A DNA stretch of 16,915 nt from Aurantimonas sp036252795 (GCA_036252795.1 DASYHY010000109.1:1-16915); one strand, 5' to 3'; shown: positions 7,141 through 14,057, counted from the stretch's first letter. Notes: generated by a model not told the origin, from the letters alone. Program-made: numbers and translations.

Positions 7141-7965
7141 ATGAACTCTCTCGCCGCTCAGTCGGAGCCGATGCAGGAAACCGGCTTCCCCATCCCGGCG
7201 GGCGTCTTCGCCGAGCGCGTCACCGCGGTCACCCACTATACCGACACGCTGTTCTCGTTCCGCATCACGCGGCCGCAGAGCTTTCGCTTCCGCACCGGCG
7301 AGTTCGTGATGATCGGCCTGCCGAACGCCGAGAAGCCGGTGTTCCGGGCCTATTCGATCGCCAGTCCGTCCTGGGACGAGGAACTGGAGTTCTTCTCGAT
7401 CAAGGTGCCGAACGGCCCGCTCACCGAGCACCTGCAAAAGATCGCCGTCGGCGACACGGTGCTGATGCGCAAGAAGTCGACGGGAACGCTCGTGCTCGAC
7501 GCGCTCATCCCGGGCAAGCGGTTGTTCCTGTTCTCCACCGGCACCGGCATCGCGCCCTTTGCCGGCGTCGTGCGCGATCCCGAGACATACGAGAAGTTCG
7601 ATCAGGTCATCCTCACCCAGACCTGCCGCAGCGAGGCCGAGCTTCGCTACGGGCGCGAACTGGTCGAGGCGGCACGGACCGACGAGCTCATGAGCGAGTT
7701 CATTGGCGACAGGCTGCTGTTTCACACCAGCGCCACCCGCGAGGGCGAGACCCGCGGCCACCGCATCACCACGCTGATCGAGACCGGGCAGCTCTTCGAG
7801 GCGCTGTCGATCCCGCCGCTCGATCCCGCTGCCGATCGGGCGATGATCTGCGGCTCGATGGCGATGCTGAAGGATACCGAGAAGCTGCTCGACGCGCGCG
7901 GTTTCACGGAAGGCGCCAACAACAAGCCGGGCACCTACGTGGTCGAGCGGGCGTTCGTGGACTAG
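7141..7965 (+). CDS. fpr: Ferredoxin/flavodoxin-NADP+ reductase, bacterial FPR type
   Basis: A 274-residue FAD enzyme that moves electrons between NADPH and ferredoxin or flavodoxin in the cytoplasm, often linked to oxidative-stress defence or Fe-S and biosynthetic electron supply. The FAD motif is 'FRAYSIASP' (about 68-76). The nicotinamide-binding 'FSTGTGIAPFAGVVRDPETY' spans about 131-150 and 'MICGSMAML' comes later. The C-terminus 'GTYVVERAFVD' is typical of bacterial FPRs, where the last residues stack near the flavin. ATG 7141 was chosen because AAAGGAAG ends 6 nt upstream. ATG 7171 would give a 264-residue form closer to the usual length (about 257) and remains possible; the longer frame to 7081 lacks support. 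The gene stands alone, 177 nt after the TetR gene, with no ferredoxin beside it. Confidence 0.9.
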   Translation: MNSLAAQSEPMQETGFPIPAGVFAERVTAVTHYTDTLFSFRITRPQSFRFRTGEFVMIGLPNAEKPVFRAYSIASPSWDEELEFFSIKVPNGPLTEHLQKIAVGDTVLMRKKSTGTLVLDALIPGKRLFLFSTGTGIAPFAGVVRDPETYEKFDQVILTQTCRSEAELRYGRELVEAARTDELMSEFIGDRLLFHTSATREGETRGHRITTLIETGQLFEALSIPPLDPAADRAMICGSMAMLKDTEKLLDARGFTEGANNKPGTYVVERAFVD

Positions 7966-8005
7966 ACTGGCCACGACCCGTCCCCATGCTGCAGGCAAAG
8001 GCATC

Positions 8006-8060
8006 TTGGGGTATCCTGAGATACAGGTTACAGTCAGTATCTCGGGTCCCAGAGAGGGGT
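8006..8060 (+). promoter_or_regulatory. Leader/promoter region of the small two-gene cassette, with alternative hairpins
   Basis: GTATC (8011-8015) can pair with GATAC (8020-8024), or GAGATAC (8018-8024) can pair with GTATCTC (8037-8043). The second hairpin extends outward by two more pairs past one mismatch. Both use 8020-8024, so they exclude each other. A loose promoter match (TTGGGG 8006-8011, 17 nt, TACAGT 8029-8034) overlaps them. GAGAGGGG (about 8052-8059) is a good ribosome binding site 6 nt before the ATG at 8066. The repeats may be a protein operator or an RNA structure; neither is shown. Confidence 0.4.
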
Positions 8061-8065
8061 ACGTA

Positions 8066-8290
8066 ATGACGGTTGACACGAAGCCAGGCGGACCAGCGAG
8101 GTCGGGGAGGTTCGCGACGGCCTCCGGTGGCAAGGACCAGCGGGCGACTGGCGCGACGGGGACACGCGACAGCCGCAACGGCAAATTCGTCGAGCGGCAA
8201 GTTCTCGGCCCGGATGGCACTGTCAGGACGAGGATATCCCGCGATGTCATCTATGAGGCTCTTGCCGACTCCGCATCGAAAAAGCGTTAA
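8066..8290 (+). CDS. Small basic hypothetical protein, first gene of a two-gene cassette
   Basis: A 74-residue protein I do not recognise. The first 35 or so residues are Gly/Ala/Thr/Arg-rich and probably disordered. The second half, 'RDSRNGKFVERQVLGPDGT' followed by 'VRTRISRDVIYEALADSASKKR', looks like a short beta-hairpin followed by a helix and is strongly basic. Such a layout would suit nucleic-acid or partner binding, but no function is claimed. ATG 8066 was chosen because of the ribosome binding site GAGAGGGG 6 nt upstream; the frame extends back to 8006 without one. The next gene begins 4 nt after this stop, so the two are almost certainly cotranscribed and translationally coupled. Size and pairing recall antitoxin-like first genes, but nothing in the sequence proves that. 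Confidence 0.65.
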   Translation: MTVDTKPGGPARSGRFATASGGKDQRATGATGTRDSRNGKFVERQVLGPDGTVRTRISRDVIYEALADSASKKR

Positions 8291-8294
8291 CTAG

Positions 8295-8741
8295 GTGCCG
8301 GGGGAGCATTCCACCGCATTCGAGCAGATCGACCAGCTTGATGACATCGATGAAGACGTCGTCGGTCATCTCGCCTACGCCTATTACAAGCGAGACAAGC
8401 GGGATCTGGCACTGAAGGGCGATCTAAACGAAGAAGCCCTGGCGCGTCACCACCTCACGTTGACGCCGCGGTTGATCCACCAATATCGAGAAAGTGCGCT
8501 GCTTCGGCTCGAGAGCTACGCGGAAGCCGTTCTCGACAGGTCGCGCCCGGAGATCCAGGAAAAAACCCGCATCGACGCCATCCAAGGCGTCGAGGAGCGG
8601 TTGAGCGAACGGATACGATCGGCAACCGCGTGGTGGCAGACGATTGTCTGGAATGTCGTTGCTTGGTTGATCTCCTTGGCGATCACCTTCCTGGTACTCA
8701 CGTCGACCGGCGCGATCACGATCAACGTCGGCAGCGCTTGA
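8295..8741 (+). CDS. Hypothetical membrane-anchored helical protein, second gene of a two-gene cassette
   Basis: A 148-residue protein, not assigned to a named family. An acidic N-terminus (about 8-22, 'FEQIDQLDDIDEDVV') leads to 'GHLAYAYYKRDKRDLALKG' (24-42). A charged, largely helical stretch follows (about 45-110, ending 'GVEERLSERIRSATAWW'), then one clear membrane helix (about 116-137, 'QTIVWNVVAWLISLAITFLV') and a short tail. The 'laYayYKrdK' segment reminds me of uncharacterised bacterial proteins with the same soluble-helix-plus-C-terminal-TM plan, but that is from memory only. GTG 8295 is the first codon after an in-frame stop at 8292-8294. It has no ribosome binding site of its own, so translation probably depends on the gene ending 4 nt upstream. 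Three hand-counted rows (8341-8520) are about 57% GC, clearly below neighbouring genes. Confidence 0.7.
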   Translation: MPGEHSTAFEQIDQLDDIDEDVVGHLAYAYYKRDKRDLALKGDLNEEALARHHLTLTPRLIHQYRESALLRLESYAEAVLDRSRPEIQEKTRIDAIQGVEERLSERIRSATAWWQTIVWNVVAWLISLAITFLVLTSTGAITINVGSA

Positions 8742-8756
8742 CACGGCGGCCGTGTC
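8740..8756 (+). terminator. Compact hairpin at the end of the two-gene cassette
   Basis: GACACGG (8740-8746) and CCGTGTC (8750-8756) form a perfect 7-bp, GC-rich stem with a 3-nt loop, overlapping the stop codon of the preceding gene. No T-run follows, so it would be a weak or Rho-assisted terminator or an RNA stabiliser. It also buries the GTG at 8752, which favours ATG 8773 as the start of the next gene. Confidence 0.4.
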
Positions 8757-8772
8757 CCGGCACGGCGCGACG

Positions 8773-9915
8773 ATGACGCACGCTCCCCATGCCGGCCTGA
8801 AGGTCCTGGAACTCGCCCGCATCCTCGCCGGCCCGTGGATCGGCCAGACGCTCGCCGATCTCGGTGCCGACGTCATCAAGGTGGAGAGCCCGGCCGGCGA
8901 CGACACGCGCGGCTGGGGGCCGCCCTTCGTCGAGCGGAACGGCGAGCGCACCGCCGCCTATTTCCACGCCTGCAATCGCGGCAAGCGCTCCGTCGTCGCC
9001 GATTTCGCGACGCCGGAGGGGCAGGCGCTGGTGCGCGAACTCGCCGCCGAGGCCGACGTGCTGATCGAGAACTTCAAGGTCGGCGGCCTGGCGAAGTTCG
9101 GCCTCGACTACGAGAGCCTTAGGGCGGTCAACCCGCGCCTCGTCTATTGTTCGGTCACGGGCTTCGGCCAGGACGGCCCCTATGCCGGCCGCGCCGGCTA
9201 CGATTTCATGATCCAGGGGATGGGCGGCATCATGAGCCTGACCGGCGAGCCGGCGGGAGAGCCGCAGAAGATCGGCGTGGCCTTCGGCGACATCTTCACC
9301 GGCCTCTACGGCACGATCGCGATCCAGGCGGCGCTGGCGGACCGGGCACGCAGCGGTCGGGGGCAGTATGTCGACATGGCGCTGTTCGACTGCATGGCGG
9401 GCGTTCTCGCCAATCAGGCGCTGAACTATCTCGCCTCGGGGATCGTGCCCGGCCGGCTCGGCAACGCCCATCCCAACATCGTTCCCTACCAGGTGTTTCC
9501 GGTCGCCGACGGCCATCTCATCGTCGCCTGCGGCAACGATCGGCAATTCGGCCGGCTCTGCGGCGCGCTGGGCGTCGCCGACCTCGCTCTCGACGAGCGG
9601 TACCGGACCAACGAATCCCGCGTCTCCCATCGCGAGACGCTGGTCGCGTCGCTGAGCGATGCGACGGCCCGCTTCCGGCGTGACGCGCTGCTGGCGGCGC
9701 TCGAGGCGGTCGGCGTTCCCGCCGGACCCATCAACGACGTGGCCGAGGTCTTCGCCGACCCGCAGATCGCTCATCGCGGCATGCAGATCGCGCCGGAGGG
9801 CCTGCCGGGCGTGCGTACGCCGATCCGCTTCGGGGACGTTGAGTTGACGCTGGACCGGCCGGCCCCCGGCCTCGGCGAGCATCAGGGCGCGCGCTTCGGC
9901 GACAGCTCCAGCTAG
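8773..9915 (+). CDS. CaiB/BaiF family (family III) CoA-transferase
   Basis: A 380-residue enzyme that moves CoA between acyl-CoA and a free carboxylic acid through an aspartyl-CoA thioester. The start 'GLKVLELARILAGPWIGQTL' with 'ADLGADVIKVESPAGDDTRGW' is the classic family N-terminus. 'GQALVRELAAEADVLIENF' and 'NPRLVYCSVTGFGQDGPYAGR' follow. 'IGVAFGDIFTGLYGTIAI' contains the likely catalytic D173, aligned by eye to Asp169 of formyl-CoA transferase. 'GRGQYVDMALFDCMAG' and 'VPAGPINDVAEVFADPQ' complete the pattern. The family resembles glutarate/succinate CoA-transferases, but substrate cannot be told from sequence and there is no catabolic partner gene nearby. ATG 8773 is favoured over GTG 8752, which lies in a hairpin; neither has a clear ribosome binding site. 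Confidence 0.92.
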   Translation: MTHAPHAGLKVLELARILAGPWIGQTLADLGADVIKVESPAGDDTRGWGPPFVERNGERTAAYFHACNRGKRSVVADFATPEGQALVRELAAEADVLIENFKVGGLAKFGLDYESLRAVNPRLVYCSVTGFGQDGPYAGRAGYDFMIQGMGGIMSLTGEPAGEPQKIGVAFGDIFTGLYGTIAIQAALADRARSGRGQYVDMALFDCMAGVLANQALNYLASGIVPGRLGNAHPNIVPYQVFPVADGHLIVACGNDRQFGRLCGALGVADLALDERYRTNESRVSHRETLVASLSDATARFRRDALLAALEAVGVPAGPINDVAEVFADPQIAHRGMQIAPEGLPGVRTPIRFGDVELTLDRPAPGLGEHQGARFGDSSS

Positions 9916-9924
9916 CCGCGGCTA
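9913..9924. other. 12-bp palindrome formed by the stop codons of two convergent genes
   Basis: TAGCCGCGGCTA is a perfect palindrome. Its left end is the TAG stop of the CoA-transferase gene and its right end, read on the other strand, is the TAG stop of the phospholipase D-like gene. With a 2-nt bulge the pairing extends to AGC (9910-9912) and GCT (9927-9929). The gap between the two genes is only 6 bp, so any transcription stop signal must lie within coding sequence or be this element. Confidence 0.6.
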
Positions 9925-11475
9925 AAGCTGCGACTCGATCGGCAGGAAGCCGATGATCGCCACCGCCATGCGCCGCCAGATGGTGGTTTCCGGATCGCGG
10001 CGCGCCTCCCGCCCATCCGCACCCGCCCCGTCCTGCCAGACCAGCGAGCCGTTGCGGAGCGTCAGCCGGTAGCTGCTCTGCGGTGCCATCTGCTCCATCA
10101 GCACCGCCCGCACCTCGCGCGTCAGATCGGCCTGCCGGAAGAGGACGCCCATCTCGGTGTTGAGCGACACGGAGCGCGGGTCGAAATTGAACGAGCCGAT
10201 GAAGCCGGCTTCGCCGTCGACGGTGAAGGCCTTGGTGTGGAGGCTGGCCGTGCTCGAGCCGAACAGCGAGATGTCGTCCCGCCGGCGCCGGGGCCTCAAT
10301 TCGAACAGCGCGATGCCGCTCTGGAGCAGCGGTGCCCGGTAGTTGGCGTAGGCGCCATGCGCCGCTGCGACGTCGGTCGCCGCCAGCGAGTTGGTGAGGA
10401 CCGTCACGTCCACCCCCTTCGCCGTCAGTTCGCTCAGCCGCCGCACGCCCTCGTAGCCCGGGATGAAATAGGGCGAGACGATTTCCAGATGCGAGCGGGC
10501 GGACATCACCACCGGAATGATCTCGTTCCACAGCCAGTTCTTCCGGCGGCGGCTGTCGACCTTCTCCGGCGGATCGAAGATCACCCGCGCCTTCCGTGTC
10601 CAATGGAACGGCGCGTCCTCGCCGAGCATGGTCTGCGCGTCGCCTTCCTCGTCGACCAACCGCATGTAGGGCGCGGCGCGCTCGCTGGCGTTCAGCGCGC
10701 CCCATCGCTCCTGCAGTTCGGGCAGGTCGCTCTTGCCGTAGCGCGCCAGCTTGCGGATCGGCAGTACCGCCTTGCTGTTCCAGAAGAGGTCGAAGACGTC
10801 GGCAGCCTCCGCGACCACCGGCCCCACCGCCAGAAGGTCCATGTCGCGGAAGTTCGCCGTGTCGGATGCGTCGAAATAGGCGTCGCCGACATTGCGCCCG
10901 CCGACGATCGCCAGCCGCCCGTCCGCGATCCAGGCCTTGTTGTGCATGCGCCTTGTGGCGGTGAACGGCCGCCGCAACGTCTCGATGCCGCGATGCAGGG
11001 CGTTCGACCGGCTCTTGGCGGGGTTGAACAGCCGCACCTCGATATTGGGGTGGCGATCCAGCGCCAGATAGCTGCGATCCCTGCCGCGGGTGTTGATGTC
11101 GTCGAGAAGCAGCCGCACCCGCACGCCGCGATCGGCGGCGCTGATCAGCTCCCTGGCCAGCAGCCCGCCGGTCAGGTCGTCCAGCCAGTAGTAATATTGC
11201 AGGTCGAGGCTGCGGCCGGCGGCGCGGGCGGCCAGGACGCGGGCGGCAAATGCGCGGGTACTGCTCGACAGCAGCTTCAGGCCGCTCTCGTCCTTGTGCT
11301 GCCCCAGCATCGAGCCGACGAGCCGGTCGAGTTCGGTCACATCCTCCTGCGGGGCAAGCGCGAAGGACGGCGCGCCCGGCGCCACTTTCGCCACGCGGCC
11401 GAGCGTGTAGAAGCCCGCCAGGAAGGCGAGGCCCAGGATGATGGCGCATCCCACGATGATGTCGACCATGTCCAT
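9922..11475 (-). CDS. Phospholipase D / cardiolipin synthase-like membrane protein with two HKD motifs
   Basis: A 517-residue PLD-superfamily enzyme. An N-terminal membrane anchor (about residues 5-23, 'DIIVGCAIILGLAFLAGFY') precedes two catalytic HxKx4D motifs: H178/K180/D185 in 'HNKAWIADGRLAIVGGRN' and H413/K415/D420 in 'HTKAFTVDGEAGFIGSFN'. The closing 'FLPIESQL' is like the end of ClsC (YmdC)-type cardiolipin synthases. The likely role is phosphatidyl transfer at the inner membrane, making cardiolipin or a related lipid; a phosphodiesterase role is the alternative. ATG 11475 is used, with a second in-frame ATG two codons later and an AGGA about 12 nt upstream. The gene diverges from an EEP-family gene; a candidate promoter, TTGGTT-18-TATAAG, lies at 11610-11581. 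Confidence 0.87.
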   Translation of the reverse strand: MDMVDIIVGCAIILGLAFLAGFYTLGRVAKVAPGAPSFALAPQEDVTELDRLVGSMLGQHKDESGLKLLSSSTRAFAARVLAARAAGRSLDLQYYYWLDDLTGGLLARELISAADRGVRVRLLLDDINTRGRDRSYLALDRHPNIEVRLFNPAKSRSNALHRGIETLRRPFTATRRMHNKAWIADGRLAIVGGRNVGDAYFDASDTANFRDMDLLAVGPVVAEAADVFDLFWNSKAVLPIRKLARYGKSDLPELQERWGALNASERAAPYMRLVDEEGDAQTMLGEDAPFHWTRKARVIFDPPEKVDSRRRKNWLWNEIIPVVMSARSHLEIVSPYFIPGYEGVRRLSELTAKGVDVTVLTNSLAATDVAAAHGAYANYRAPLLQSGIALFELRPRRRRDDISLFGSSTASLHTKAFTVDGEAGFIGSFNFDPRSVSLNTEMGVLFRQADLTREVRAVLMEQMAPQSSYRLTLRNGSLVWQDGAGADGREARRDPETTIWRRMAVAIIGFLPIESQL

Positions 11476-11532
11476 GGGCCGGTGGATCCTGTCGTCGTTC
11501 CCCGTTTCCGCCGCATCGCACGCAGCCCGACG

Positions 11533-11557
11533 GGAACATGCGACTCCGGCGTTCGTT
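11533..11557 (+). promoter_or_regulatory. Candidate EcfG-type general stress promoter
   Basis: GGAAC (11533-11537), 16 nt, then CGTT (11554-11557), on the plus strand. This matches the consensus for the alphaproteobacterial general stress sigma factor EcfG/SigT (GGAAC-N16/17-CGTT). It points toward the EEP-family gene, whose ATG is at 11694, giving a leader of about 130 nt. A chance match is possible because the motif has only 9 fixed bases. Confidence 0.4.
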
Positions 11558-11580
11558 GCGTGGCATCGGAGGCAAATCGC

Positions 11581-11610
11581 CTTATAGAGCCAACCTCAAC
11601 GCGTAACCAA
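11581..11610 (-). promoter_or_regulatory. Candidate sigma70-type promoter for the phospholipase D-like gene
   Basis: On the minus strand -35 TTGGTT (11610-11605), an 18-nt spacer and -10 TATAAG (11586-11581) fit the consensus moderately well. They would give a leader of about 100 nt before the ATG at 11475. The perfect 10-bp palindrome CAACCGGTTG (11608-11617) touches the -35 and could be a regulator site. Confidence 0.4.
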
Positions 11611-11693
11611 CCGGTTGCGTCCCGCCCGGCGGCGACGGGTATTTTTCCGGCCGCCGAAACACAGCCGAATATCCGTTCCCGGAGCCGTGCAGC

Positions 11694-12554
11694 ATGCGCC
11701 GTACCAAGCAGTCACCCGCGAACCGCCACAAGAAGCTCCGGCCGCTGCTCGTCTCGACCTTGCGCCAGGAGCGCAAGTCGTTCCTTTCCCAGAGCTGCCG
11801 GGGGCTGGGGCAGGCGACGACGATCGCCTCCTACAACGTGCACAAATGCGTCGGGATCGACGGGCGCTTCGACCCCGACCGGACGATCTCCGTGATCCGC
11901 GAACTCGATGCCGATCTCGTCGCCTTGCAGGAGGCCGACCAGCGCTTCGGCGAGCGGGCAGGGCTCCTCGACCTGCATTCGCTGGAGCGGCAGACGGGAC
12001 TGGTGCCGATCTCCCTGCCGATCTCGCAGGGTGGCCATGGCTGGCACGGCAACGTGCTGCTGATCCGTGGGGGCACCGTCACCAACGCCCACCAGCTGTC
12101 CCTGCCGGGCGCCGAGCCGCGCGGCGCGCTCGTCGTCGATCTCACGCTGGATCACGGGCCGCTGCGGATCATCGCGGCGCATTTGGGGCTGCTGCGCCGT
12201 TCGCGGGCACTTCAGGCACACACGCTGCTCCAGGCGATCGAGCCGGGGGACGACGTGCCGACGCTCCTGATGGGCGACCTCAACGAATGGCGGCTCGGCA
12301 AGCGTTCTTCGCTGGTCGGGCTGGAGCCGCATTTCGGCCCCCTCGACGCGGCGATCCCGAGCTTCCCCTCGCGTTTTCCCCTGTGGGCGCTGGACCGGGT
12401 GCTCGCCAAGCCCCACCACCTGATCTCCAGCATCGAGGTCCACGACACGCCGAAGGCCCGCATGGCGTCCGACCATCTGCCGCTCAAGGCGGTCGTCCGG
12501 CTCGGCAATGCCGCCGCCGAGGAACTGGGAAGCGGCCAGGTCGCGGTCGCCTGA
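11694..12554 (+). CDS. Endonuclease/exonuclease/phosphatase (EEP) superfamily protein
   Basis: A 286-residue member of the metal-dependent DNase I-like fold, which includes nucleases, inositol phosphatases and sphingomyelinases. Catalytic-type residues are visible in order: N48 in 'SYNVHKCVG', E80 in 'LVALQEAD', H163 in 'IIAAHLGL', D195/N197 in 'LMGDLNEW', and D260/H261 in 'ASDHLPLKA'. The first 35 residues are basic and lack a signal peptide, so the protein is probably cytoplasmic or loosely membrane-associated. ATG 11694 has GGAG 9 nt upstream (11681-11684). It diverges from a phospholipase D-like gene, an arrangement that hints at a shared lipid or phosphodiester role; a DNA repair role is equally open. 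A possible EcfG promoter lies upstream. Confidence 0.85.
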   Translation: MRRTKQSPANRHKKLRPLLVSTLRQERKSFLSQSCRGLGQATTIASYNVHKCVGIDGRFDPDRTISVIRELDADLVALQEADQRFGERAGLLDLHSLERQTGLVPISLPISQGGHGWHGNVLLIRGGTVTNAHQLSLPGAEPRGALVVDLTLDHGPLRIIAAHLGLLRRSRALQAHTLLQAIEPGDDVPTLLMGDLNEWRLGKRSSLVGLEPHFGPLDAAIPSFPSRFPLWALDRVLAKPHHLISSIEVHDTPKARMASDHLPLKAVVRLGNAAAEELGSGQVAVA

Positions 12555-12583
12555 CGCCGGTCGGCACCGCGGCTCCGGGCATG

Positions 12584-13285
12584 TCACACGGCGAGATAGC
12601 GCGAGATCATCTCCGGATCGCCGTCGAGGCTGGAGAACGAGCCGTCGAAGCGCACCGTGCCGGTCTCGAGCAGCACGACGCGGTCCGCAAGCATCCGCGA
12701 AAAGCCCAGATTCTGCTCCGACAGGAGAACAGCGAGGCCGGCCTGCTTCAGGGCGAGCAGCGCCTCCGCCATCGCCTCGACGATCACCGGCGCGATCCCC
12801 TCCGACGGCTCGTCGAGCAGCAGCATCGAGGGATTGCCCATCAGCGTGCGGGCGAGGGTGAGCATCTGCTGCTCGCCGCCGGACAGGCGTCCGCCCTTCT
12901 GGTCCCGCCGTTCGCCCAGGTTGGGGAACAGCTCGTAGAGCTTCTCCTCCGACCAGCCGGCCGCCCCATCCCTTGCCGCCTTGCGGCCCACCTCGAGATT
13001 TTCCGCGATCGTGAGATCCTTGAAGATGCGGCGCTCCTCCGGCACGTAGCCGAGGCCGAGGCGTGCGGCTCGCCAGGGCGCCAGGGCGGTGATGTCCTGC
13101 CCGTCGAAGAGCACCTGCCCGCGGCGCGGCCGCAGGAGGCCCATCGCCGATTTCAGCGTCGTCGTCTTGCCGGCGCCGTTGCGCCCCAGCAGCGCCACGA
13201 CCTCGCCTTTGCCGACGCCGAGCGTCACGCCGTGCAGGATGTGCGCCTCGCCGTAGAAGCTGTCGATCGCCCGGAACTCAAGCAT
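12584..13285 (-). CDS. livF: Branched-chain amino acid-type ABC transporter ATP-binding protein LivF
   Basis: A 233-residue ATPase, the usual LivF length and one of two that power the HAAT importer from the cytoplasmic side. Walker A is 'GRNGAGKTT' (34-42), the Q-loop region 'LGLGYVPEERRIFKDLT' follows, the signature is 'LSGGEQQ' (134-140), Walker B is 'MLLLDEPSEG' (154-163), and the H-loop position carries 'LSEQNL', typical of LivF, which lacks the usual histidine. ATG 13285 was chosen by homology ('MLEFRAIDSFYGEAHIL'); it overlaps the end of livG by 8 bp, so the two are coupled. The frame runs 12 residues further upstream without family resemblance. It is the last gene of the operon and converges on the EEP gene with a 29-bp gap. 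Confidence 0.93.
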   Translation of the reverse strand: MLEFRAIDSFYGEAHILHGVTLGVGKGEVVALLGRNGAGKTTTLKSAMGLLRPRRGQVLFDGQDITALAPWRAARLGLGYVPEERRIFKDLTIAENLEVGRKAARDGAAGWSEEKLYELFPNLGERRDQKGGRLSGGEQQMLTLARTLMGNPSMLLLDEPSEGIAPVIVEAMAEALLALKQAGLAVLLSEQNLGFSRMLADRVVLLETGTVRFDGSFSSLDGDPEMISRYLAV

Positions 13286-14057
13286 CGGCCTGTCCCGCGC
13301 CCGGAACCGGCGCCGCGCCACCGCCGAGATAGACCTCGCGGACCCGCGGGTCGCTGCGGATCGCCTCGGCCGCGCCCTCCGCGATCAGCGCGCCGCGGTT
13401 CATCACCAGGATCCGGTCGGCATGGGCGAAGACGACGTCCATGTCGTGTTCGGTGAAGAGGACGCTCGGTCCCTCCGCGGCCGTGGCGATGGACTTCACC
13501 AGCGCCATCAGCGCCTGGCGCTCGCCCGCCGCCATGCCGGCCGTCGGCTCGTCCATCAGCAGCAGTCGCGGCTGGCCTGACAGCGCCACCGCCAGTTCCA
13601 GCCGCTTCAGATCGCCGTAGGCGAGTTGCGAGGCGGGACGGTCCGCCGCATCCGCAAGGCCGACCGTCGCGAGCAGGGCATCGGCGCCCGCGGGGTCGAA
13701 GGCGACGGCCCGCGAGAACAGGTCGAGCCCGCGGCGCCGATGCGCGATGAGCGCGGTCTGGACGTTCTCGCGCACCGTCATCGACCCGAAGGTCTGGGTG
13801 ATCTGGAAGGTGCGCCCCACCCCCTCGCGGGCGATGCGGCGCGCCGGCCAGCCGGTGACGTCCTTGCCGAACAGGCGGATCCTGCCGCGATCGGGCGCCA
13901 GCTGTCCGTTGAGCATGTTGAAGGTGGTCGACTTGCCGGCGCCGTTCGGCCCGATCAGCGCCACCACCTCGCCGGGCTCCATCGCGAAGGAGAGATCGTC
14001 GACGGCGACGACGCCCTCGAACGCCTTTCGAAGCTGTTCGACCGCGAGGACGCTCAT
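13278..14057 (-). CDS. livG: Branched-chain amino acid-type ABC transporter ATP-binding protein LivG
   Basis: A 259-residue ATPase partner of LivF. Walker A 'GPNGAGKST' spans 36-44; the LivG-typical 'GVGRTFQITQTFGSMTVRENV' spans about 79-99; the signature is degenerate, 'LAYGDLKRLELA' (145-156, where many LivG have LSYGQQR); Walker B 'LLLMDEPTAGM' spans 165-175; and the H-loop is 'LFTEHDMDVVF'. The stop of the fused permease gene overlaps this ATG by 4 bp (ATGA, 14057-14054), and the 3' end overlaps livF by 8 bp. The last 15 or so residues, rich in Gly/Ala/Pro, go slightly past the usual end. Substrate is set by the binding protein, not by this subunit. Confidence 0.94.
   Translation of the reverse strand: MSVLAVEQLRKAFEGVVAVDDLSFAMEPGEVVALIGPNGAGKSTTFNMLNGQLAPDRGRIRLFGKDVTGWPARRIAREGVGRTFQITQTFGSMTVRENVQTALIAHRRRGLDLFSRAVAFDPAGADALLATVGLADAADRPASQLAYGDLKRLELAVALSGQPRLLLMDEPTAGMAAGERQALMALVKSIATAAEGPSVLFTEHDMDVVFAHADRILVMNRGALIAEGAAEAIRSDPRVREVYLGGGAAPVPGAGQADA

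Noticed and set aside
6258..8066. 602-codon frame across the TetR and fpr genes
   Set aside because: It is out of frame with two well-supported genes, has an Arg-rich product, and even crosses the intergenic gap.
7054..8250. 398-codon minus-strand frame antisense to fpr and the small cassette gene
   Set aside because: No recognisable domain; the fpr frame on the plus strand carries all FAD and NADP motifs.
11655..11679. Minus-strand GGAAC as a second EcfG promoter, for the phospholipase D-like gene
   Set aside because: At 16-nt spacing the next bases are TTCG, not CGTT.
10237..11895. 552-codon plus-strand frame antisense to the phospholipase D-like gene
   Set aside because: The minus-strand frame has two intact HKD motifs. 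This one is low complexity and runs into the EEP gene in a different frame.
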